Part shown: piece after piece, positions 1-6,918 of the stretch
Layout of the letters: every line of letters begins with the position of its first letter
Numbering within the stretch: position 1 is the stretch's first letter
NCBI GenBank assembly: GCA_003601835.1
Contig: PIYB01000009.1
Location: 25,502 to 58,196, forward strand
Reading direction: 5' to 3'
DNA length: 32,695 bases
From: Candidatus Bathyarchaeota archaeon
Lineage (GTDB): Archaea > Thermoproteota > Bathyarchaeia > Bathyarchaeales > DTEX01
Program-made: the position numbers and the translations under genes
Notes under the pieces: model-generated
The model's input: the letters and a program-made list of their open reading frames with translations, nothing else
What the model was told of the DNA's origin: nothing
The model's database searches: none

Positions 1-199
1 CAAGAGGGTTCTTGTGAAGCGCGTTTCCAACAGCCCTGTAAGCACGGGGTTTTCCGATTTTCTCCGCTATTCTTCGATATGTGCTGACTTTTCCTTTAGG
101 TATCTCAAAGGTTGCGACCAGAACGTCTCTCTCGAATGGTGTTTCATCGATTAGATGTTTGATCACATCTTCCTTCGTCTTTATCCGAGGCTGCGGCAT
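1..199 (-). CDS. Methylated-DNA-protein-cysteine methyltransferase-family protein, N-terminal part (runs off left edge)
   Basis: Only the first 66 codons are inside the window; the gene continues beyond base 1. The translation contains IPKGKVSTYRRIAEKIG followed by KPRAYRAVGNALHKNPL, the helix-turn-helix and Arg-finger region of O6-alkylguanine DNA alkyltransferases and of alkyltransferase-like (ATL) proteins. The family binds alkylated DNA, flips the base and, in true enzymes, transfers the alkyl group to a PCHRV cysteine. That motif would lie just outside the window, so an active enzyme cannot be told from an ATL protein. The ATG at 197-199 is preceded by a GGAGA ribosome site about 9 nt upstream. 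A TATA-like AT-rich box lies near 252-264 on the minus strand, so the gene probably has its own promoter and is not obviously read from the riboswitch further upstream. Confidence 0.85.
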   Translation of the reverse strand, partial: MPQPRIKTKEDVIKHLIDETPFERDVLVATFEIPKGKVSTYRRIAEKIGKPRAYRAVGNALHKNPL

Positions 200-265
200 C
201 AGCTTTGTTCTCCTTTCAACTACGCTACGTTGTTTCGACACAAAAACTCTTCGATTTTTTAAGGT

Positions 266-316
266 TTAGAGACGTATCAGGATGCTCATGCAGACCGCCA
301 ATTTTTCCATCGACAT
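266..316 (-). pseudogene. 16-codon ORF directly under the TPP riboswitch, probable stub of a lost gene
   Basis: On the minus strand the end of the riboswitch (GGAGGAG) acts as a strong Shine-Dalgarno site immediately before ATG at 314-316, with a second in-frame ATG at 308-310. The ORF reads MSMEKLAVCMSILIRL and then meets TAA. A short basic start leading into a hydrophobic stretch is what the N-terminus of a membrane transporter looks like, and TPP riboswitches often control thiamine or precursor uptake genes. I infer that the controlled gene was deleted after this point. It could instead be a true leader peptide. Confidence 0.35.
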
Positions 317-428
317 GCTCCTCCACCAGTATTACCTAAGTCAGGTTCAAGGGATCAACAGTCTGTTCAGCCGTCCTCTCAGCCGAATCGAACTCAGCTC
401 TCTTTTCTTCACCCATTTCGCACGCACC
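312..428 (-). promoter_or_regulatory. TPP (thiamine pyrophosphate) riboswitch-like aptamer
   Basis: Read on the minus strand, the element carries the conserved TPP blocks in order: GGCTGAGAGG (about 384-375), CCCTTGAACCTGA (about 353-341), the P4/P5 segment with GGTAATACTGG (about 337-327) and a GTGGAGGAG end in place of the usual GCGUAGGGA. AGCTGA and TCGGCT form a P2/P3 helix just before GAGAGG, and CGTGC (424-420) can pair with GCATG (318-314) as P1. The pyrimidine-sensing CTGAGA loop is intact. The 5-prime GGGGUGCC block is poorly conserved, so the 5-prime boundary is approximate. The aptamer end contains the Shine-Dalgarno sequence, which fits translational control by sequestration as in archaeal TPP switches. 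No thiamine gene follows. Confidence 0.8.
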
Positions 429-429
429 C

Positions 430-725
430 TTCAACAAAAGGTTTTTGAACCTTCCTGAACACTCTTGTCCAGAAACTTTTGTTAAAGACTGTTAACCGCA
501 CTCGACAGTGTTAACAGCAGATTCTGTAGAATCCAAAATGTTATTCTTTAGACTCCGATTTCCTCTTGAAAACAACTGTATTGGACATTACTGTTCAAAT
601 GGATGAAGAGACGTAAATGTCTAGGAGCTTGATTTTTGCGCCGAAGCCGAGGGAACTATTTATCAGTTAACCCTTTCCAGAAGTTGACTTCACATCCGCC
701 ACCGGGAGCATTTCGTGAAGTTTCA
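430..725. other. Intergenic region with several short inverted repeats, no gene seen
   Basis: About 300 bases between the riboswitch and the coiled-coil gene. I see no plausible coding frame. It contains inverted repeats: AAGGTT/AACCTT with a 4-nt loop (438-453), CTGTTAAC/GTTAACAG (489-496 and 510-517) and GATTCT-GT-AGAATC (520-533). They may be transcript ends or regulator sites for the minus-strand riboswitch transcript. Confidence 0.4.
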
Positions 726-1307
726 TCAGACTGTTTTGGTTGAACCTCGTGTTTTCTCGTACATCTTTTCAAGTGTCCAACGCGTCGCTGATTGGATCTC
801 TCTTTCTCTTTGAGGCACGAAGTTTCGGATTATGATCTCTTTGATGATTTTGCCGTCTGTTCTGATCTTGTACGAGAACGCTTTTTCGGGTACAAGCTTC
901 CCTTGGTTTACCAGCTCTTGGTCTTTTTCCCGCATCTTTGCAAATATTCTTTCAACCAAGAACGCGGTGAAAGGAGGCGTGTTTACATTGAAAACCTTGT
1001 TTTCCATCGGGACGATTCGCATCTGCCCGTCTTTGATGTACAGGTTCGCAAGAGGTTCACCAGAGCCCGTTTTCAACAACACCGTTCTAGCCTGTTCTCT
1101 TGGGGGCGCCGGCTTGGGCTTAACTTCCGGCGCGGGAACAGACGGTTTCGCTATTTCTTCTGCTCTTTTGAAGCTTTTTTCAATCAGCAGATCGTTGATG
1201 AAATCTAGCAAAGCTCGTAAACCATCCAGCTCGGTTTCCAGCGTCTTAACCCGTTCTTCCAACGTTTCTCTTAGCTGCGCAATTTTTCTTATCTTCTCTT
1301 CTTCCAT
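726..1307 (-). CDS. Conserved archaeal coiled-coil protein of unknown function
   Basis: 193 residues. Residues 1-50 form a Lys/Glu/Leu-rich heptad pattern typical of a coiled coil. A Pro/Ala-rich linker follows at about 54-72 (PAPEVKPKPAPP). The C-terminal domain, about 75-193, contains EPLANLYIKDGQMRIVP and NVNTPPFTAFLVERIF and ends in basic helices. The linker separates an oligomerising rod from a compact domain. I recognise this arrangement as a conserved uncharacterised archaeal protein but know no function. There is no signal peptide or membrane helix. The ATG at 1305-1307 has only a weak ribosome site. It lies alone on its strand between the ecf operon and the riboswitch. Confidence 0.75.
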   Translation of the reverse strand: MEEEKIRKIAQLRETLEERVKTLETELDGLRALLDFINDLLIEKSFKRAEEIAKPSVPAPEVKPKPAPPREQARTVLLKTGSGEPLANLYIKDGQMRIVPMENKVFNVNTPPFTAFLVERIFAKMREKDQELVNQGKLVPEKAFSYKIRTDGKIIKEIIIRNFVPQREREIQSATRWTLEKMYEKTRGSTKTV

Positions 1308-1453
1308 TCCCGGAATTCCCCGCTCCTATAAAAACCAACATGATCATCTTCATATTCTGTGAGAATCTTAAAGGCTTTTTGGGAGCCTTCTGTGAAGCGG
1401 GTTTCAGCGATAGACTTTTAGTCTTAAAAGAACAGTACTATTTGGTGTGTCAT

Positions 1454-1681
1454 ATGCAGATTAGTGTCTACATTTTGGTCCAGGTGAAAGGCGAACCCTG
1501 GCGGGTTGCAGCTGAAATTTCAAAGATGCAAGGGATCAAGACCGTCCACACGGTAACAGGACAATACGACATAATTGTCTTTGCTGAACTGGACGGTTTA
1601 GACGTGCTAAAAGATATTGTAAAAGAAATGCACAAGATAGAAGGCGTGCAGCACACTCAGACAGCTGTTTGTATTCCCTGA
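1454..1681 (+). CDS. Stand-alone Lrp/AsnC ligand-binding (RAM) domain protein
   Basis: 75 residues beginning MQISVYILVQVK. The pattern of VAAEISKMQGIKTVHTVTGQYDIIVFAE followed by MHKIEGVQHTQTAVCIP, split here as two segments, is the beta-alpha-beta RAM fold that binds amino acids in Lrp/AsnC regulators. No helix-turn-helix domain is present, so it cannot bind DNA alone; such small proteins are thought to sense effectors or to combine with full-length Lrp proteins. The open frame extends upstream to 1340, but ATG 1454 has a GGTG ribosome site close upstream and matches the start of the fold. A hairpin terminator follows immediately. A second protein of this type lies at 14024-14305. Confidence 0.85.
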   Translation: MQISVYILVQVKGEPWRVAAEISKMQGIKTVHTVTGQYDIIVFAELDGLDVLKDIVKEMHKIEGVQHTQTAVCIP

Positions 1682-1686
1682 ACTGA

Positions 1687-1712
1687 AGAGCTGACAAGCT
1701 CTCCTTTTTTTT
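1687..1712 (+). terminator. Hairpin plus T-tract terminator behind the RAM gene
   Basis: AGAGCT (1687-1692), a GACA loop and AGCTCT (1697-1702) form a perfect 6-bp stem, followed by CC and eight T residues (1705-1712). It begins 6 nt after the stop codon of the RAM gene and separates it from the convergent ecfT. Confidence 0.7.
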
Positions 1713-1733
1713 CTTTCAACAGAATTTATGCAC

Positions 1734-2522
1734 CTAGCCTACGAGAAGCTGTGTTAACGCGGGGAACTGGATGTATATTGAAACGTAAACGGAAACCACG
1801 AAGATAACTGCCGAGACCAAGATTAGGTAAATGTCTTTTCCTCCGATTTTAAGGACGTAAAGGTTTGTCCGATTTTTTGTGGCACCCCATGCTCTGGATT
1901 CCATGGTTTCTGCAAGTTCAAGACTTCGACGAATAGCGTTAACTATCAAAGGAATCAAGATCGGTATGTAATTCCTAATCTTCTTGATGAAGTTGCCGCC
2001 TTCAAGCTCAAGCCCCCTAGCTTTCTGAGCATCCATAATGGTTTGAGCCTCCTCCGCAAGCACCGGTACAAACCGCACAGCTGTTGTGAACGCGAAACAC
2101 AATTCGTAAGGAACATGACTTTGCTCCAACGCAAGTCCAAGCAGATCCGGCGAGGTTGTGAGGAAGAACACGGAAAAAGACTCGATAAGAACCAGAAACC
2201 GCACAGTCATGGCGAGAGAACGTTCAATAATCGCCGGCAGAGAACCGTAGCTCCCATAAAAATACAAAGATAAAAGGTTCATCGTGAAGATTATAACCGC
2301 AAACATGGCTGAACCCTTCATGGAGCGTAACCATTCCTTCTGAACACCTGCGAGGACAACAAACGGTATCTGGATTACAAACAAAATCAAAAGCGGGATT
2401 AGCTGATTGAACATCACCGCCACAGAGAACAAGGCGCAAACATAGATGAACTTGGCTCGTGGATCCATCGTGTGAACAGGAGAAGACACGCTGCGGAACT
2501 TGAAGCCGTCGAACATGCTCAA
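1734..2522 (-). CDS. ecfT: ECF transporter transmembrane (T) component, EcfT/CbiQ family
   Basis: 262-residue integral membrane protein with about six hydrophobic segments (roughly 25-60, 67-90, 100-125, 190-205 and 230-258). The two coupling helices that contact the ATPases carry the family Ala-Arg-Gly-type motifs, here AQKARGLELEGG (about 167-178) and AETMESRAWGA (about 206-216). Energy-coupling-factor transporters take up vitamins and metal ions; EcfT links the ATPase pair to interchangeable substrate-binding S components. The start codon overlaps the stop of the upstream ATPase gene (2519-2522, ATGA), indicating translational coupling. No S-component gene is adjacent, so this is probably a shared group-II module; one S component lies at 25.1 kb. 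Confidence 0.93.
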   Translation of the reverse strand: MSMFDGFKFRSVSSPVHTMDPRAKFIYVCALFSVAVMFNQLIPLLILFVIQIPFVVLAGVQKEWLRSMKGSAMFAVIIFTMNLLSLYFYGSYGSLPAIIERSLAMTVRFLVLIESFSVFFLTTSPDLLGLALEQSHVPYELCFAFTTAVRFVPVLAEEAQTIMDAQKARGLELEGGNFIKKIRNYIPILIPLIVNAIRRSLELAETMESRAWGATKNRTNLYVLKIGGKDIYLILVSAVIFVVSVYVSIYIQFPALTQLLVG

Positions 2523-3340
2523 CTCGGTTCACCCAGTTTTTGAAGAAGAATTCTGCTTGCCTCGTAGACATCGATAACCTGCCTTGGAAACCCTTTCTCA
2601 GCGAGATTGTGGAAAATGCGAGCTATTTCCGGAAGGACGACAGATGCTCGGTTAACCAACTCCTGATTAGTCAGAATTTCCTCCGCCCTACCTTGAGCAA
2701 GAATCTTCCCGTTTGCCATTAGAACAATGCGCGGTTTGCACTCGGTTACAAATTCGATGTCGTGAGTCACGATGATGACGGTTTTACCTTGCTTGTTCAG
2801 CTGCATGATGAACTGTCTGAGACGTTCTTTCTGCCGGTTGTCCTGCCCAATTGTAGGCTCGTCAAGTATAACGATCTTAGGGTCCCAAGCCAACACCGAG
2901 GCTAAAGCAACCCTTTTCCTTTCTCCTCCGCTAAGCATAAACGGGGAAACCTTCCGGTACTCAGTTAAGTCCAGCAGGTTGAGAGCCCAGTCAACCCGTT
3001 CTTTTATGGCTTTTTTGTCGTAGCCGAAGTTTTTCAGTGCGAAGCTGATCTCTTCCTCCACGGTTTCGCTGAAAAGCTGATGATCAGGGTTCTGGAACAC
3101 AAAGCCTACCTTTCGAGCTAACGTTGCCACACTTACTTTAGTGGTTTCAACCCCATCCACAAGCACCGTTCCCTTCGTAGGCTTCAACAACCCGTTTATG
3201 TGCTTAACCAAGGTTGTTTTCCCAGCTCCATTCTGACCCATGATCGCCACGAATTCCCCGTCCGCAATCTCAAGACTGACCCCTCTCAATGCTTCAACCC
3301 CGTTTGGATAAGTATGGTGAAGATCCTGAATCTTGATCAA
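2519..3340 (-). CDS. ecfA: ECF transporter ATP-binding protein EcfA (second of pair)
   Basis: 273-residue ABC ATPase. Walker A GQNGAGKTT at about 35-43, Q-loop VFQNPDHQLF at 81-90, signature LSGGE at 136-140, Walker B KIVILDEPT at 155-163 and switch His at 193 (VTHD) are all present, so it should hydrolyse ATP. The QNPDHQ form of the Q-loop region is characteristic of ECF ATPases, which form a heterodimer under EcfT. It overlaps ecfT by 4 nt downstream and the other ATPase gene by 4 nt upstream (3337-3340). The C-terminal tail of about 60 residues is normal for the family. Confidence 0.93.
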   Translation of the reverse strand: MIKIQDLHHTYPNGVEALRGVSLEIADGEFVAIMGQNGAGKTTLVKHINGLLKPTKGTVLVDGVETTKVSVATLARKVGFVFQNPDHQLFSETVEEEISFALKNFGYDKKAIKERVDWALNLLDLTEYRKVSPFMLSGGERKRVALASVLAWDPKIVILDEPTIGQDNRQKERLRQFIMQLNKQGKTVIIVTHDIEFVTECKPRIVLMANGKILAQGRAEEILTNQELVNRASVVLPEIARIFHNLAEKGFPRQVIDVYEASRILLQKLGEPS

Positions 3341-4182
3341 CGGGCTAACGTCTCCACTACGGCTTCATAGGCTTCTTCAGAGCTTAAGGGAACCCGCCCA
3401 AGGTCTACTCCGCCTGCTTTAAGAATCTGGTAAAGCCGTGTAGCCTTAGGTATCCCCACTCCGATGAGGCGGGCTTCCTCGCTGTTGAACACTTCTCTAG
3501 GATGACCGTTCAGAACGATCTTACCTTTCGTCATGACCATAACGCGGTTTGCATATTTCGATGTTAAGTCAAGCCTGTGTTCAACAAGGATTATCGTAAT
3601 ACCGAGTTTCTTATTGAGGTCGTTGATCACCTTGAAGATCCGCAAGGCGCCAAGAGGATCCAAAAAACTGGTCGGCTCGTCAAGCACAATTATCTCCGGT
3701 TGCATAGCAAGAACCGATGCCAAAGCAACCCTCTGCTGTTGCCCACCTGACAGCTCATACGGCGCCCGGTCTTTCAACCCGTATATGCCAGCCATTTTAA
3801 GAGCCCAGTCAACCCGTTCCCGAATTTCTTCCCTAGGGACGCCGAGGTTTTCCAGCCCGAAAGCCACATCCTTCTCAACTGAAAGCGCGAAAAGCTGGTT
3901 TTCAGGATTTTGAAAAACCATGCCAACGTGTTGTGCGAGCTCATGGATTGGATGTTCTGAAACTTGAAGTCCTGAAACCGTGATTTCGCCTTCAAGTTTT
4001 CCACCGTAAAAATGCGGGATAAGCCCGTTGAAGCATCTGCACAGAGTTGTCTTCCCGCATCCGCTTGGCCCAGTCAGGATAACGAATTCTCCTTTCTCAA
4101 TATTCAGAGATACATCTTCGAATGCGGGTTTCGTTCCTATCGGATACGTATATGTCAGCCCTTCGGCTTTGATGATTGCCAA
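3337..4182 (-). CDS. ECF transporter ATP-binding protein EcfA-prime (first of pair)
   Basis: 281 residues if TTG at 4180-4182 is used, giving MAIIKAEGLTYTYPIG as the start; the frame is open to TTG 4212 (291 aa) and the true start is unsettled. It has Walker A GPSGCGKTT, Q-loop VFQNPENQLFA, signature LSGGQQQRVALASVLA, Walker B IIVLDEPTS and the switch His in VEHRLD. It is clearly paralogous to the next gene and is its heterodimer partner. As first gene of the three-gene ecfA-ecfA-ecfT operon it probably uses a minus-strand TATA box near 4247-4257 (TTGATTTAAGTAT). Confidence 0.9.
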   Translation of the reverse strand: MAIIKAEGLTYTYPIGTKPAFEDVSLNIEKGEFVILTGPSGCGKTTLCRCFNGLIPHFYGGKLEGEITVSGLQVSEHPIHELAQHVGMVFQNPENQLFALSVEKDVAFGLENLGVPREEIRERVDWALKMAGIYGLKDRAPYELSGGQQQRVALASVLAMQPEIIVLDEPTSFLDPLGALRIFKVINDLNKKLGITIILVEHRLDLTSKYANRVMVMTKGKIVLNGHPREVFNSEEARLIGVGIPKATRLYQILKAGGVDLGRVPLSSEEAYEAVVETLAR

Positions 4183-4212
4183 CAGCTCACGCCTCACACA
4201 TGACCCAAGCAA

Positions 4213-4576
4213 GCTCGCATTTTTCGGAGTAGATACTCGAAAGAGGGATACTTAAATCAATTGTTTGAAACCTTTAACTTTGTCTATACTACGTGCATAA
4301 CCTGCTTGGAAGACGTTTTCGCTCACGCATTTCGCATCTTAAAACCACCGGTAAACCTCCGTTTTTTCGGCGGCTCCCTGGAGAATCTTTAACCCGCATA
4401 ACATTGAATTTTTTTCACTTCGACAAGAACCTCAAAGTAACCCGGAGGCTTTCTAGCGTAAAGACTTTTTAGCAAGGGCATTCTTTGGTTTCAGTAGAGA
4501 TATTCTGTTCCGCTTGGATCGGGGGTGCTAAAAGCGGACGGAAAAGAGGCTAAGGCGAGGATAAGGTGGACTTAGC
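4213..4576. other. Divergent intergenic region between the ecf operon and the VAT-N gene
   Basis: 364 bases without a convincing coding frame. A minus-strand TATA-like box (about 4247-4257) fits the ecf operon. Directly before the plus-strand gene there is AAGGTGG (about 4564-4570), a good ribosome binding site. No other structure was recognised. Confidence 0.5.
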
Positions 4577-5131
4577 ATGCCAGAATTCGAAGGAAAGATT
4601 CAGCTCCGAGTCGAGGATATTGAACGTGATGCTCTTGCTGAAGGCATCGCCAGAATCGATGAAGAATCCATGAAGGCACTAGGATTATCTGAAGGTAGTT
4701 TCATTGAGATTATCGGAAAAAGAACAACAGCAGCAACAGCCTATTTGGGTGAACCTAAAAGCGAAATGAAGAACATGATACGTATCGACGCATACACTCG
4801 CAAAAATGCAGGTGTCTCAATAGGCTCGCTTGTTGAGGTCGCTAAAGCCGAGGTTAAAAGCGGCGAAAAAATTGTTTTAGCGCCGATGGGAATGCAGATA
4901 ACTGTGGATAAAGAATTCAAGAGATACGTGAAGAACAGGCTTCTGTCGAGGGCGTTCACGGAAAATGACCTTGTGGCTTTGAAGATTCTTGGGCAGCCGA
5001 TTCATTTCGTGGTTGTTAACACATTGCCGAAGGGTATAGTCCGATTAACAAACCGTACGCATCTACAAATACTGAACAAACCGTTAAGCCTAGCTGAGGA
5101 AGAACAGGTTTCAGCAAACAGGTTAACCTGA
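4577..5131 (+). CDS. Stand-alone CDC48/VAT N-domain protein (no AAA ATPase domains)
   Basis: 184 residues matching the whole N-terminal substrate-binding domain of archaeal CDC48/VAT. Residues about 8-90 give the double-psi beta-barrel (EGIARIDEESMKALGL, GSFIEIIGKRT, IRIDAYTRKNAGVSIGS) and about 95-165 the second subdomain (GEKIVLAPMG, KRYVKNRLLSRAFTENDLV, FVVVNTLPKGIVRL). In CDC48 this module is followed by two AAA domains; here the protein stops about 20 residues after it, and I found no AAA-like coding in the 300 bases downstream. It may be an adaptor or decoy for a CDC48 encoded elsewhere. ATG 4577 has AAGGTGG upstream. It stands alone on the plus strand before the prepilin gene. Confidence 0.85.
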   Translation: MPEFEGKIQLRVEDIERDALAEGIARIDEESMKALGLSEGSFIEIIGKRTTAATAYLGEPKSEMKNMIRIDAYTRKNAGVSIGSLVEVAKAEVKSGEKIVLAPMGMQITVDKEFKRYVKNRLLSRAFTENDLVALKILGQPIHFVVVNTLPKGIVRLTNRTHLQILNKPLSLAEEEQVSANRLT

Positions 5132-5450
5132 CGGTTAAAGTTTACGCCATGAAGACTTGTTACGCGGGTCTAAGCCGCTAGACTGTGTACCTATGGGATT
5201 TTTACTGGAACCCATCCGTTAACTGAGAGAACATTTGTTGGAAATCCATGTGTTAGAAACATGTCTAGCCTTCAGAAACGGTATATAGGCGCACGGTTTA
5301 GACATTCAGACTGAAGGTTCAGACCGGACGGCCACGTTGCGAGGGCTTTCCGAAGAGTCGAAGTAGTTGTTTTGCTAGTTGTGCGTATGCTCAACCGACG
5401 CACAAACCAAAATATCCTTTTTACGGGTCAACAGTTGTTCAGTGAGAAAA
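5132..5450 (+). other. Intergenic region with a TATA box and a possible stem-loop
   Basis: 319 bases with no convincing gene. CCTTCAG (about 5269-5275) and CTGAAGG (about 5311-5317) can pair, with extra GTCT/AGAC pairing outside, and enclose a strong TATATA box (about 5280-5285). A second AT-rich box (AAAATATCC, about 5409) sits at a suitable distance before the prepilin gene. A short CATGT/ACATG hairpin lies near 5247-5262. Confidence 0.4.
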
Positions 5451-6014
5451 ATGAAGCAGCTGTTTAACAACAAAAAAGCGCTCAGCACAGTGGTAACTGC
5501 ACTGATAATTCTAGTGGTCTCAGTTCTCTTGGCAGGCGTCGTCACAATGTATGCTATTAACATAACCTCGACCAGAACACAACAGGAAGATCTAAGGCTT
5601 TCTAAACAGAAAATATGGGTTTACGCTAACGGCACGGCATTCGCGGCTGTCGCTATAGATAACGTTGGCGGAAGAGACGTGGTTATAGATAAAGTGCAGG
5701 TTAGAGGCGTCGAAGCTGGATGGTCAACAGTTCATTACTTGAGACTGTCCTCAGCAATCTCTACTTCGTTGAACTGCCCTGGCTCCAGCGGACACAACTG
5801 GTCCTCATTCACCTACACTGGGTCTACTAGCGGAAGCTTCTCAACCGCCAGCACAGACTTGCCGCTTGCTTCCGGTGAAACGATGATAATCTACGTGGAA
5901 AGCCCAGACAGCATTAACGTGAACGACATTGGCACAACGATCGGCATCACCATCTTCACCGAAAACGCACAATACTACGTTGAATGCAACGTGAGAACTG
6001 CTGAAACCGCATAA
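5451..6014 (+). CDS. Type IV prepilin / archaellin-like protein with class III signal peptide
   Basis: 187 residues from ATG 5451, which is preceded by AGTGAG; the frame is open to 5379 but that start lacks support. The N-terminus is MKQLFNNKKALSTVVTALI followed by a long hydrophobic helix to about residue 33. The KK-A junction after residue 9 is a typical cleavage site for the archaeal prepilin peptidase (PibD/FlaK type), leaving the hydrophobic helix to polymerise in the pilus core. The remainder is a Ser/Thr-rich beta domain with one pair of Asn-x-Ser/Thr glycosylation sequons near the helix (NITST) and several others. No pilus ATPase or platform gene is adjacent, so the assembly machinery must lie elsewhere. 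A terminator follows. Confidence 0.85.
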   Translation: MKQLFNNKKALSTVVTALIILVVSVLLAGVVTMYAINITSTRTQQEDLRLSKQKIWVYANGTAFAAVAIDNVGGRDVVIDKVQVRGVEAGWSTVHYLRLSSAISTSLNCPGSSGHNWSSFTYTGSTSGSFSTASTDLPLASGETMIIYVESPDSINVNDIGTTIGITIFTENAQYYVECNVRTAETA

Positions 6015-6045
6015 ACACAGTGTTGAATCCCAGCGCACGCCATAA

Positions 6046-6078
6046 GGGATGGGAAAAACTCATCCCCATTTCTTTTTC
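6046..6078 (+). terminator. Hairpin terminator behind the prepilin gene
   Basis: GGGATG (6046-6051) pairs with CATCCC (6061-6066) across a 9-nt loop, followed by a T-rich run to 6078. It lies between the convergent prepilin and methyltransferase genes. Confidence 0.65.
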
Positions 6079-6113
6079 TGTATTGGCGAGAGGTTTCGCC
6101 AAATGGGAAATGT

Positions 6114-6842
6114 TTACTTTTCTAAGTTGCCAATCTCACCGTTGTTTAGCCCAAGCTTTGCTCGGATTCTTTCCTCGAGCACCGGGTTGACTTCTATGCC
6201 GATGCATCTTCTTTTTGTGCGCAGACAAACCATCATTGTTGTGCCTGATCCCAGAACCGGGTCGACTACAAGATCGCCTTCATTCGAAGAGGTACGAACA
6301 CATTTCTCAACCAGTTTCTCTGGAAGCTCGTTGCCTGCGGTTCTTTCGCCGCGGTGGTACGGTCTTCTGATGAACCACACGTCTTCAGCGTAATGTTCAG
6401 GCTTGTTGAATGTGTAATCCTTAGGGTTTTTAACCAACAGCAGCAGATGATAATGTGATGTTGTGAACCGTTTTTTTGTGAACACTCCGAACTGGTATTT
6501 CCAGATGCAATGGTTGAGAAGGTGAAAACCTGACTGCTCAATTGCTCCCAAAACGACAGCCAGGTTGTTCCAGCCTGAGAGCAGCCACATGCTTCCTGAG
6601 TTTTTAAGCACATCATAAGACCAGCTGAGAAGATCCTTGATGAAAGCCGGGTATTCCTTCAACGGCACCTCTCGATAAGACAACGCATCCGGTTTCCTGT
6701 GATAGGACTGCAGATTCCCGGTGAACTCGATTCCGAAAGGAGGATCAGCAAAGACCAAGTCTGCTTTCACATCTAGTTTAACATTTCGGAAATCGTCAAA
6801 TATGACCTTGCAATCTTCGCTGACATCGATGGTGTGAACCAA
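6114..6842 (-). CDS. Orphan DNA methyltransferase, beta class (N6-adenine or N4-cytosine type)
   Basis: 242 residues. The catalytic motif IV is DPPF at residues 33-36, and the AdoMet-binding motif, DPVLGSGTT at about 194-202, comes after it. This circular order defines beta-class amino-methyltransferases. The DPPF form favours adenine N6 but does not exclude N4-cytosine. The TTG at 6840-6842 is chosen because AGGTGA lies 6 nt upstream. No restriction endonuclease, specificity subunit or other modification gene is next to it, so it looks like a solitary methyltransferase. Target site unknown. It points the same way as the transaldolase gene upstream, 76 nt away. Confidence 0.88.
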   Translation of the reverse strand: MVHTIDVSEDCKVIFDDFRNVKLDVKADLVFADPPFGIEFTGNLQSYHRKPDALSYREVPLKEYPAFIKDLLSWSYDVLKNSGSMWLLSGWNNLAVVLGAIEQSGFHLLNHCIWKYQFGVFTKKRFTTSHYHLLLLVKNPKDYTFNKPEHYAEDVWFIRRPYHRGERTAGNELPEKLVEKCVRTSSNEGDLVVDPVLGSGTTMMVCLRTKRRCIGIEVNPVLEERIRAKLGLNNGEIGNLEK

Positions 6843-6918
6843 CGGGGCTCACCTAGAAACGTGCAGAATGATTTGGAAACACCTTACAAAGGGCAGCGGT
6901 TTCCCGGCACAGATTTCC

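Noticed and set aside
81-269. Plus-strand 62-codon ORF near the left edge
   Set aside because: It is antisense to the clear alkyltransferase N-terminus and riboswitch downstream region and has no family features.
832-1362. Plus-strand 176-codon ORF
   Set aside because: Antisense to the coiled-coil protein at 726-1307, with low-complexity Ser-rich composition typical of a shadow frame.
5451-6014. Archaellum operon
   Set aside because: A single prepilin gene without FlaI/FlaJ-like ATPase or platform genes on either side.
6114-6842. Restriction-modification system
   Set aside because: Only a methyltransferase is present; neighbours are a prepilin and a transaldolase.
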